DNA of 49,399 nucleotides, taken from positions 1 to 49,399 of the forward strand of contig CAMWRN010000001.1 in the NCBI GenBank assembly GCA_947176675.1, read 5' to 3'. The notes under the pieces were generated by a model. It was not told where the DNA came from. It made no database searches and saw nothing but the letters and a program-made list of their open reading frames with translations. Positions 32,647-39,423 of the stretch are shown here, piece after piece. This stretch comes from an uncultured Clostridia bacterium. GTDB lineage: Bacteria > Bacillota > Clostridia > Oscillospirales > Ruminococcaceae. A program made the translations under genes and the position numbers. Position 1 is the first letter of the stretch; each line of letters starts with the position of its first letter.

Positions 32647-32675
32647 ATTATAGCACATAATTGTTAATAAATCAA
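32647..32675 (-). promoter_or_regulatory. nadB promoter
   Basis: On the minus strand, TTGATT (32675-32670), a 17-bp spacer and TATAAT (32652-32647). It is divergent from the toxin promoter that starts 45 bp away. Confidence 0.7.
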
Positions 32676-32719
32676 GATTTTGAGGTAAAATAGACATTTA
32701 CGCACGGCAACGGTCTGTG

Positions 32720-32749
32720 TTGACATATTTATTCATAATATGCTATAAT
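32720..32749 (+). promoter_or_regulatory. Toxin mRNA promoter
   Basis: TTGACA (32720-32725), an 18-bp spacer and TATAAT (32744-32749). Transcription should start near 32756, giving a ~190-nt mRNA ending at the terminator at 32911-32945. Confidence 0.8.
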
Positions 32750-32756
32750 ATGACTG

Positions 32757-32789
32757 TTGTCGGCTTCTTCCGCAAGGAAGGAGGTGGAA
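32757..32789 (+). repeat. 33-nt leader repeat, copy 2 (RBS-sequestering hairpin)
   Basis: Identical to 30393-30425. CTTCTTCC (32764-32771), a GCAA tetraloop and GGAAGGAG (32776-32783) form an 8-bp hairpin with one G-U pair. The ribosome binding site AGGAGG (32779-32784) is mostly inside the stem, so translation should be held down until the hairpin opens. Confidence 0.8.
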
Positions 32790-32792
32790 CTC

Positions 32793-32888
32793 ATGTCATA
32801 TGTCATTTCTTTTTTATTGTCCGTCGCGGCGAGTGTGGTTGGTAACTACATAAGCAAGAGGTTAGACGGTAACAAGCACGACAATTAA
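32793..32888 (+). CDS. Candidate type I toxin, 31-residue membrane peptide
   Basis: The peptide is a hydrophobic helix (residues ~4-20, VISFLLSVAASVVGNYI) followed by a charged tail (SKRLDGNKHDN). This resembles Fst-like type I toxins in size and layout, but I claim no clear sequence homology. The ATG lies 8 nt after AGGAGG. The gene has its own strong promoter, an inhibitory leader hairpin and a convergent antisense promoter ending at the same terminator. A non-toxic small membrane protein is the alternative. Confidence 0.65.
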   Translation: MSYVISFLLSVAASVVGNYISKRLDGNKHDN

Positions 32889-32904
32889 CCCAAAATTTCC
32901 CCAG

Positions 32905-32984
32905 CAAACAAAAACCCCTAAGTCACTACCTTAGGGGTTTTTGTATTTGCGTGTCCTCACGGAACATACATCATTTCTTTTGTA
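32905..32984 (-). ncRNA. Candidate antisense antitoxin RNA
   Basis: A minus-strand transcript started by the consensus promoter at 32990-33018 would begin near 32984 and end at the shared bidirectional terminator, giving ~75-80 nt. Its 5' part is complementary to the toxin mRNA in two places besides the terminator. TCATTTCTTTT at 32971-32981 repeats 32803-32813 (codons 4-7), and GGAAC at 32961-32965 repeats 32786-32790 (just before the start codon). Confidence 0.6.
32911..32945. terminator. Bidirectional terminator shared by toxin mRNA and antisense RNA
   Basis: AAAACCCCTAAG (32911-32922), a 7-nt loop and CTTAGGGGTTTT (32930-32941) form a perfect 12-bp stem. A T-tract follows on the plus strand, and an equivalent one (TTTTTGTTTG) on the minus strand. 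Confidence 0.9.
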
Positions 32985-32989
32985 CTTTT

Positions 32990-33018
32990 ATTATACACCA
33001 CGGAATTACTTTTGTCAA
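32990..33018 (-). promoter_or_regulatory. Antisense RNA promoter (perfect consensus)
   Basis: On the minus strand, TTGACA (33018-33013), exactly 17 bp and TATAAT (32995-32990). It overlaps the last codon of the XRE regulator and points at the toxin gene. Confidence 0.8.
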
Positions 33019-33239
33019 GACTTTTTTGGATACGGTTTTTTAACGTTCGTTCTGCCGATAAGATAATCCGTGCTTGTGCCGAATATATCCGCAATGCCGC
33101 TCAGTATCTCAATGGGGATACCACGGACGCCGTTTTCATAGCTTGAATAAGTTCTGCGGTTCAGAAAAAGCCTGTCCGCCATTTGCTGCTGAGTCATATC
33201 GGAATCTTCCCTTAAATTGCGTATTCTTTCATATACCAC
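33015..33239 (-). CDS. XRE family helix-turn-helix regulator
   Basis: The ~74-residue protein is essentially one HTH_3 domain: VYERIRNLREDSDMTQQQMADRL (helices 1-2), NRRTYSSYENGVRGIPIEIL (recognition helix and after), and a short tail TDYLIGRTNVKKPYPKKS. GTG 33239 fits GAGG eight bases upstream, whereas GTG 33248 overlaps that site. It is divergent from the SLOG gene, with a large dyad between them, so it probably regulates both. Its 3' end contains the antisense RNA promoter. Confidence 0.85.
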   Translation of the reverse strand: MVYERIRNLREDSDMTQQQMADRLFLNRRTYSSYENGVRGIPIEILSGIADIFGTSTDYLIGRTNVKKPYPKKS

Positions 33240-33265
33240 GGCAATCACCTCAACGGGATTATATC

Positions 33266-33309
33266 ATGCCACAATTTGAGCCATCGACATTTGGCACAAA
33301 TTGTGGCAT
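33266..33309. promoter_or_regulatory. 44-bp operator-like dyad between xre and SLOG genes
   Basis: ATGCCACAATTTG-A-GCCA (33266-33283) and TGGC-A-CAAATTGTGGCAT (33292-33309) pair at 17 of 18 positions around an 8-bp centre. Each arm also holds a near-palindromic 15-mer (GCCACAATTTGAGCC and GGCACAAATTGTGGC). A minus-strand TATAAT lies at 33258-33263, so repressor binding would cover the regulator's own promoter and the start of the divergent transcript. Confidence 0.75.
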
Positions 33310-33344
33310 ATTATTTATATACAAAAAATAAGGAGAATATGATT

Positions 33345-33776
33345 ATGAAAGAAAAAACGGCAGTTTTTATTGGACACAACAGTACTGTAGGTCTTGACAC
33401 AAAGCTTCTTGAACAAACAATAATAAATTTAATCGAAGAAAACATTACAACATTTCTCTCCGGAGGCATGGGCGGATTTGACAGAATATCTGCAAGAATT
33501 GTTTATAACCTTAAAAAGACTTATCCAAAAATTAAAAATTATCTTGTTATCCCATACCTTAACTTTAATATCTTCGATCAAAGTTTATTTGATGAAATAA
33601 TATTTCCGGAAGAACTTGAGTTTATTCCGTATAAAGCTGCTATACCCAGACGAAACAAGTATATAATAGAACACTCAAACACAGCAATCTGTTTTGTAAA
33701 AAATAATTTCGGAGGAGCAGCAAAAAGTTTTGAACTTGCAAAAAAGAACAGATTAAATATAATAAACTTAATATGA
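33345..33776 (+). CDS. SLOG-like (DUF1273/YpsA-type) nucleotide-binding protein
   Basis: The 143-residue protein has a Rossmann-like layout: a first strand (AVFIGHNST), FLSGGMGGFDRISARIVYNLKK with its Gly-rich loop, a LVIPYLNF strand, and NTAICFVKNNFGGAAKSFELA near the end. This resembles the DUF1273/YpsA branch of the SLOG superfamily, whose members sense nucleotide or NAD-derived ligands and often appear in defence systems. ATG 33345 follows AAGGAG. The gene is strikingly AT-rich compared with its neighbours, suggesting transfer. No effector gene is adjacent. Confidence 0.65.
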   Translation: MKEKTAVFIGHNSTVGLDTKLLEQTIINLIEENITTFLSGGMGGFDRISARIVYNLKKTYPKIKNYLVIPYLNFNIFDQSLFDEIIFPEELEFIPYKAAIPRRNKYIIEHSNTAICFVKNNFGGAAKSFELAKKNRLNIINLI

Positions 33777-33862
33777 TAAATCCACTGTCGGCAAAATATT
33801 TTGTTTTTTTAATATTCGATATTTTCAACTATAAAAAATCCTCTTTTTTAGTAAAAAAGTAC

Positions 33863-33891
33863 TTTACAAGCAAGATTATTTGTGTTAAAAT
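33863..33891 (+). promoter_or_regulatory. nifJ promoter
   Basis: TTTACA (33863-33868), a 17-bp spacer and TAAAAT (33886-33891), ~90 bp before the nifJ start. Confidence 0.55.
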
Positions 33892-33982
33892 AATATCAGC
33901 GTATGTACTATATATAATACCGCTTTACAGCAGTATCATATATGTCGTGTCATACAATATGTTTTTAGGAGGATTGTCCAAA

Positions 33983-36900
33983 ATGGCAAGAAAAAAACAA
34001 ACCATGGACGGCAACAACGCTGCGGCGTGGGTCTCTTATCCCTTTACCGACGTTGCTGCTATCTACCCGATTACCCCTTCCTCTGTTATGGCTGAGGTAA
34101 CCGATCAGTGGGCTGCAAAAAATCAGAACAACCTGTTCGGTCAGCCCGTAAAAGTAGCTGAAATGCAGTCCGAGGCAGGCGCTGCCGGTACTGTTCACGG
34201 CTCGCTTTCCGCAGGCGCGCTTACCACCACCTACACAGCTTCTCAGGGTCTGCTCCTGATGATCCCTAATATGTACAAGATCGCCGGCGAGCTTCTCCCC
34301 TGCGTTATCCACGTTTCCGCAAGATGCGTAGCTTCACACGCTCTTAACATCTTCGGCGACCACTCCGACGTTTATGCATGCCGTCAGACAGGCTTTGCTA
34401 TGCTCTGCGCTTCAAACGTTCAGGAGGTTATGGATCTGGGCGCTGTTGCTCACCTCTCCACAATCAAGGGAAGAGTTCCCGTTCTCCACTTCTTCGACGG
34501 CTTCCGTACTTCTCACGAGATCCAGAAGATCGACGCTTGGGATTACAAGGACCTTGAGGATATGCTTGACAAGAAAGCCGCTCAGGCATTCAGAAACCGT
34601 TCCCTCAATCCTGAGCACCCCGTACTTCGCGGTACCGCTCAGAACGGCGATATCTTCTTCCAGGCTCGCGAGGCTTGCAACGAATACTACAACAAGTTCC
34701 CCGAGATCGTTGAAGAGTACATGAACAAGGTAAACAAGAAGATAGGCACAAACTACAAGCCTTTCAACTACTACGGCGCACCCGACGCTGACCATGTTAT
34801 CATCGCTATGGGTTCCGTATGCGACACTATTGAAGAGACTATCGACTTCCTCAACAAGGAATACGGCGCTAAGCTGGGTCTTGTTAAGGTTCGTCTGTAC
34901 AGACCTTTCTGTGCTGACAAGCTTGTTGAAGCTCTTCCCGAAACAGTTAAGCAGATCTCCGTTCTCGACAGAACAAAGGAGCCCGGCTCTCTGGGCGAAC
35001 CTCTCTATCTGGACGTTGTTGCAGCTCTTAAGGGCACTAAGTACCACAACGTTGTTATCTGCGGCGGACGCTACGGTCTTGGCTCCAAGGATACAACTCC
35101 CGACCAGATCAAGGCTGTTTACTGGAACGACTATAAGAAGGACACCTACAAGCCCAGATTTACTATCGGTATCACCGACGACGTTACAAATCTGTCTCTT
35201 CCCAGCGAGGGCAAGCTTGATACAGCTCCCGAGGGAACAGTTGCTTGTAAGTTCTGGGGTCTCGGCTCCGACGGTACAGTCGGCGCAAACAAGAACTCCA
35301 TCAAGATCATCGGCGACCACACCGATATGTACGCTCAGGCATATTTTGCTTACGACTCCAAGAAGTCGGGCGGCGTAACGGTTTCTCACCTCCGCTTCGG
35401 CAAGACTCCCATCAAGTCCACATACCTTGTTAATATGGCTGACTTCGTTGCTTGTCATAACCAGTCCTATATCGACAAGTATAATATGGTACAGGACATC
35501 AAGCCCGGCGGAACGTTCCTCCTCAACTGCCAGTGGAGCAAGGACGAGGTAGAGCAGTATCTCCCCGGTCAGGTAAAGAGATACCTTGCTGAGAACAATA
35601 TCAAGTTCTATATCATCGACGGCGTTGACATTGCAAGAAAGATCGGTCTGGGCAACAGAACCTCCACAGTTCTCCAGTCTGCATTCTTCAAGCTTGCAAA
35701 TATCATTCCCGAGGCTGACGCTATCAAGTACATGAAGGAAAAGGCTCTCGCTTCCTTCGGCAAGAAGGGCGACGACGTAGTTAAGATGAACTACGACGCT
35801 ATCGACGCGGGCGCTAAGAACGTTGTTGAGATCACCGTTCCCGATTCCTGGAAGACCTGCAAGGATTCCAAGATGGGTATGCCTAAGGCTAAGGGCGACA
35901 GAAAGGATCTTGTAAACTATGTTAACAATATCCAGATCCCCGTAAACGCTCAGATGGGTGACACTCTTCCCGTTTCCGCGTTCAAGAATATGCCCGACGG
36001 TACATTCCCTCAGGGTTCTGCCGCATACGAAAAGAGAGGTATCGCTGTAGACGTTCCTTCATGGAACCCAGACAACTGTATCCAGTGTAACTTCTGTTCT
36101 TATGTTTGTCCTCACGCTGTAATCCGTCCTGTTGTTATGACCGACGACGAGCTGAAGAGCGCTCCCGAAGGAACAAAGGGTCTGAAGATCGCAGGTCTGG
36201 ACAAGATGAATTTCGTTATGACAGTTTCCGCTCTGGACTGCACAGGCTGCGGTTCCTGCGCAAACGTATGCCCCGGCAAGAAGGGTGAAAAGGCTCTCAC
36301 AATGAAGCCTCTCGCAGAGCAGCTCGCTTCTCAGAATCTGTTCGCTTACGGACAGGAGCTTCCCGAGAAGAAGGAAGTTGCAGAGAAGTTCAAGGAAACA
36401 ACTGTCAAGGGTTCGCAGTTCAAGCAGCCTCTGCTTGAATTCTCCGGCGCATGCGCAGGCTGCGGCGAGACTCCTTACGCTAAGCTGGTAACACAGCTCT
36501 TCGGCGACAGAATGTTCATCGCAAACGCAACAGGATGTTCTTCAATCTGGGGCGGTTCCGCACCTTCCACTCCTTATACAGTAAACAAAGAGGGCAAGGG
36601 TCCTGCTTGGGCTAACTCCCTGTTTGAGGATAACGCAGAGTACGGCTACGGTATGTTCCTTGCACAGAATACTCTCCGTCAGAGAGCTGTTGCTAAGCTG
36701 CTCGAAATGCAGAAATCCGCTAAGGGCGGACTCAAGACCGCTATTGAGAACTATATGTCCACAATGAACGACGGCAATGCAAACAAGGCTGCTACAACAG
36801 AGCTTATAAAGGCTCTTGAGGGAAGCAAGTCCGATGCTGCCACAGAAATTCTGGAGCTTAAGGATTACTTGGGCAAGAAGTCTATGTGGGTATTCGGCGG

Positions 36901-37573
36901 CGACGGTTGGGCATACGATATCGGCTTCTCCGGTCTCGACCACGTTATCGCTTCCGGTGAGGACGTGAACATCTTCGTATTTGATACAGAGGTTTACTCC
37001 AACACAGGCGGACAGTCTTCTAAGTCTACACCTACAGGCGCTATCGCACAGTTTGCTGCTGCAGGTAAGGAGACCAAGAAGAAAGACCTTGCAGGTATTG
37101 CAATGAGCTACGGCTACGTTTATGTTGCGCACATCGCAATGGGCGCTGACATGAATCAGTGTATCAAGGCTATCACCGAGGCTGAGGCTTACAACGGTCC
37201 TTCCCTCATCATTGCTTACGCTCCTTGTATCAACCACGGTATCAAGGCCGGCATGAGCAAGGCTATGGAGGAAGAAAAGAAGGCTGTTGAGGCAGGCTAC
37301 TGGCACCTCTACAGATACAATCCTGCTCTTAAGGACGAGGGCAAGAATCCGTTCTCGCTGGACAGCAAGGTACCTGCTGTTGACGAGAAGTACAAGGACT
37401 TCCTCATGGGCGAGGTTCGTTACAATGCTCTTGCACGTCAGAATCCCGAAAGAGCAGACAAACTCTTTACAAAGGCTCTCAACAATGCAAAGGATCGTTA
37501 CGATTACCTTACCAGACTTACAAAGCTGTACGGTACGGAAGAAGCCCCCAAGACCGACGCTGCTAAGAAGTAA
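33983..37573 (+). CDS. nifJ: Pyruvate:ferredoxin (flavodoxin) oxidoreductase
   Basis: PFOR converts pyruvate and CoA to acetyl-CoA, CO2 and reduced ferredoxin, the core energy reaction of anaerobic fermenters. The 1196-residue single-chain enzyme has the N-terminal AYPITPSS-type motif (IYPITPSSVM) and a 2x[4Fe-4S] ferredoxin domain (CIQCNFCSYVCPHAV, CTGCGSCANVCPG). The C-terminal thiamine-diphosphate domain has further cluster Cys (CAGCGETPY, NATGCSS) and GGDGWAYDIGFSGLDH. ATG 33983 follows AGGAGG. Its C-rich codon choice suggests high expression. Confidence 0.97.
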   Translation: MARKKQTMDGNNAAAWVSYPFTDVAAIYPITPSSVMAEVTDQWAAKNQNNLFGQPVKVAEMQSEAGAAGTVHGSLSAGALTTTYTASQGLLLMIPNMYKIAGELLPCVIHVSARCVASHALNIFGDHSDVYACRQTGFAMLCASNVQEVMDLGAVAHLSTIKGRVPVLHFFDGFRTSHEIQKIDAWDYKDLEDMLDKKAAQAFRNRSLNPEHPVLRGTAQNGDIFFQAREACNEYYNKFPEIVEEYMNKVNKKIGTNYKPFNYYGAPDADHVIIAMGSVCDTIEETIDFLNKEYGAKLGLVKVRLYRPFCADKLVEALPETVKQISVLDRTKEPGSLGEPLYLDVVAALKGTKYHNVVICGGRYGLGSKDTTPDQIKAVYWNDYKKDTYKPRFTIGITDDVTNLSLPSEGKLDTAPEGTVACKFWGLGSDGTVGANKNSIKIIGDHTDMYAQAYFAYDSKKSGGVTVSHLRFGKTPIKSTYLVNMADFVACHNQSYIDKYNMVQDIKPGGTFLLNCQWSKDEVEQYLPGQVKRYLAENNIKFYIIDGVDIARKIGLGNRTSTVLQSAFFKLANIIPEADAIKYMKEKALASFGKKGDDVVKMNYDAIDAGAKNVVEITVPDSWKTCKDSKMGMPKAKGDRKDLVNYVNNIQIPVNAQMGDTLPVSAFKNMPDGTFPQGSAAYEKRGIAVDVPSWNPDNCIQCNFCSYVCPHAVIRPVVMTDDELKSAPEGTKGLKIAGLDKMNFVMTVSALDCTGCGSCANVCPGKKGEKALTMKPLAEQLASQNLFAYGQELPEKKEVAEKFKETTVKGSQFKQPLLEFSGACAGCGETPYAKLVTQLFGDRMFIANATGCSSIWGGSAPSTPYTVNKEGKGPAWANSLFEDNAEYGYGMFLAQNTLRQRAVAKLLEMQKSAKGGLKTAIENYMSTMNDGNANKAATTELIKALEGSKSDAATEILELKDYLGKKSMWVFGGDGWAYDIGFSGLDHVIASGEDVNIFVFDTEVYSNTGGQSSKSTPTGAIAQFAAAGKETKKKDLAGIAMSYGYVYVAHIAMGADMNQCIKAITEAEAYNGPSLIIAYAPCINHGIKAGMSKAMEEEKKAVEAGYWHLYRYNPALKDEGKNPFSLDSKVPAVDEKYKDFLMGEVRYNALARQNPERADKLFTKALNNAKDRYDYLTRLTKLYGTEEAPKTDAAKK

Positions 37574-37611
37574 TTGATATTGGGCTTTTAATAAGTATCA
37601 TATGGATAAAA

Positions 37612-37638
37612 GGCTGCCGAAATTTCGGCAGCCTTTTT
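37612..37638 (+). terminator. Intrinsic terminator of nifJ
   Basis: GGCTGCCGAAATTTCGGCAGCC is a perfect palindrome (37612-37633, 20 bases of stem around the centre) followed by TTTTT. Confidence 0.92.
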
Positions 37639-37749
37639 GTGATACTAAAAAATTTGCAGATATTCATAAATACTTTTTCAAGATTTGTTTAAACCGCTGA
37701 ATATTTTCAGCTCTGTGACATTTCGGCTTTTTCGGGGATATATAAAGTG

Positions 37750-38343
37750 ATGTACATCGGAAAGGAAGTGAGGGATTTGCTCTGCAAAGAGGAGTTTGAA
37801 CGGATCGCCTGCGAGAATATTCAAAGACTTTACGCTCACGCGGCTGTAATGCTCCGTTCCGCAAGCGACGCGGAGGACGCCGCCGAAGAAGCCTTGTACC
37901 AACTGTTCAAACGGAAAAAGCCCTTTGAAAGCGAAGAGCACTGCCGCGCATGGCTTATCAAAGTTACCATAAACGCTTCGCTGAAAATTCTTCGGAGACG
38001 AAAGCGTTTCTCCGACGACCCGCAGGAGCTTGAAAGAATAACAAGGCAGTTTGAGTATCCGGAACAGTCGGAATTGTTTCGGGCGGTATCGGGTCTGGAC
38101 AGCAAGTATAAGACTGTGGTAGTGCTGTATTATTATGAAAATATGTCCGTAAAGGAAATTGCGCGCACACTGAAAATTTCCGCCACAAACGTTACAACAA
38201 GGCTTGACCGCGCAAGAAAGCAGCTTAAAGAAATACTTGAAGGGAGTAACGAATATGAATACTTTGAACGACAGACTAAAGGAAACTATGTCACGGATTT
38301 CAACCGAACGGGACATTGTGACCTCGGCGAAAATAAGGGTTGA
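37750..38343 (+). CDS. ECF-type RNA polymerase sigma factor
   Basis: The ~197-residue protein has sigma region 2 (AHAAVMLRSASDAEDAAEEALYQLF) and region 4 (LDSKYKTVVVLYYYENMSVKEIA followed by TNVTTRLDRARKQLKEIL), separated by a short linker as in ECF factors. The start is unclear: ATG 37750 or, with a better ribosome binding site (AAGGAAGTGAGG), TTG 37777. The C-terminal ~25 residues beyond region 4 overlap the next gene. It is probably an extracytoplasmic-stress regulator controlled by that partner. Confidence 0.87.
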   Translation: MYIGKEVRDLLCKEEFERIACENIQRLYAHAAVMLRSASDAEDAAEEALYQLFKRKKPFESEEHCRAWLIKVTINASLKILRRRKRFSDDPQELERITRQFEYPEQSELFRAVSGLDSKYKTVVVLYYYENMSVKEIARTLKISATNVTTRLDRARKQLKEILEGSNEYEYFERQTKGNYVTDFNRTGHCDLGENKG

Positions 38344-39352
38344 AGTCGAGACGGGACATAAAAGGTCCCTGCCGAAATTTAAAATGAGCGTTCCGATAGC
38401 GGTATGTGCTTTGGTGTTGGTTTGCGGAATTACAGTCTCGGCAATGGCGAATATGGACTGGGCGCATAAGCTTTTCGGCAGCAGCGCGGCTATTATTGAA
38501 GAAAATATTAACGATTACAGCGTTAATATCGGAAATGTCAAAATCGAAAACGCCGAGGGTTTGAATTGTAAATTCTCTATAGGGGACGTTATTTCGGACG
38601 GAAATATGCTTTTTATCAATCTACTTGTTGAGGATACCCTCGGGGAGCTTCAGTGGGACGGGAAAAGAGCCGCTCCCGGAAACGCGCTGGCTGTAGATGG
38701 AAGCGAGCTGCGCTATTCATGGAAAACCTCAACGTGGGTGATAACCGACCAAACAGAAAATACCGTCAGCACGGCAATCATTGCAAAATTCAATAACAGT
38801 ATTAAAAATGGCGATGTTGTGGAATTCAAGCTTACAAACAGCTCCCTGCGTCCGCAGGAATTTCTTACTCCCGAAGAAGCAAAAAAATGGAGATCCTATC
38901 TTGCGACTGTAAGCTTTGAAATTCAAAGCGATATAAACACCGCAAAAACAATAAACGTAAACCATACCGCTGTTTTCAAAAACAGACCCGACCCTGAATG
39001 GGAATTTCCCGAACTTGATGAGGATAAACTGGTGTCCGCCGAAATAAACATTAACACCATAACAATTTCGCCTTTCAGCTTTGAATTAAGCGGTACAGCC
39101 GATCTTTCGCAGCATGTTGGTTTGATTAACTCTCCCGAAACCGGGTGGGGAAACATTTGGTTTATTTACAAAAACGGTGAAAGGATGTGCTTTCGACCCA
39201 ATACGACAAGTATGAAAGTCAAGAAAAACCATAAAGAAATATGGATCTACGCCGATTTCTCAAACTCACACGGAGGTACTCCAATGGGTGTGCAGAACCT
39301 GAACGAAATAGAAGCCATAGAATTTGACGGCGTGTCCGTGCCGATGATATAA
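38255..39352 (+). CDS. DUF4179-type membrane protein, probable anti-sigma factor
   Basis: The 365-residue product has a short cytoplasmic N-terminus (~45 residues), one membrane helix (SVPIAVCALVLVCGITVSAMA) and a large extracellular beta-rich domain starting MDWAHKLFG. This is the layout of DUF4179 proteins encoded after ECF sigma factors. ATG 38255 follows GGGAG inside the sigma gene, overlapping it by 89 nt in another frame, which implies coupled translation. The anti-sigma role rests on context. Confidence 0.75.
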   Translation: MNTLNDRLKETMSRISTERDIVTSAKIRVEVETGHKRSLPKFKMSVPIAVCALVLVCGITVSAMANMDWAHKLFGSSAAIIEENINDYSVNIGNVKIENAEGLNCKFSIGDVISDGNMLFINLLVEDTLGELQWDGKRAAPGNALAVDGSELRYSWKTSTWVITDQTENTVSTAIIAKFNNSIKNGDVVEFKLTNSSLRPQEFLTPEEAKKWRSYLATVSFEIQSDINTAKTINVNHTAVFKNRPDPEWEFPELDEDKLVSAEININTITISPFSFELSGTADLSQHVGLINSPETGWGNIWFIYKNGERMCFRPNTTSMKVKKNHKEIWIYADFSNSHGGTPMGVQNLNEIEAIEFDGVSVPMI

Positions 39353-39396
39353 AAATAAAAACCGAAAACCAATAAAAGGTTTTCGGTTTTTATTTT
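39353..39396. terminator. Bidirectional terminator
   Basis: ACCGAAAACC (39361-39370), a 7-nt loop and GGTTTTCGGT (39378-39387) flanked by A-rich and T-rich tracts. It serves the convergent DUF4179 and gdpP transcripts. Confidence 0.88.
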
Positions 39397-39423
39397 ACCC
39401 TGCGGACGGTAGATTTTTTCCTA

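Noticed and set aside
34412..35458. 348-codon open frame on the minus strand across nifJ
   Set aside because: Shadow of nifJ caused by its strong codon bias. The composition is Val/Leu/Cys-rich without motifs.
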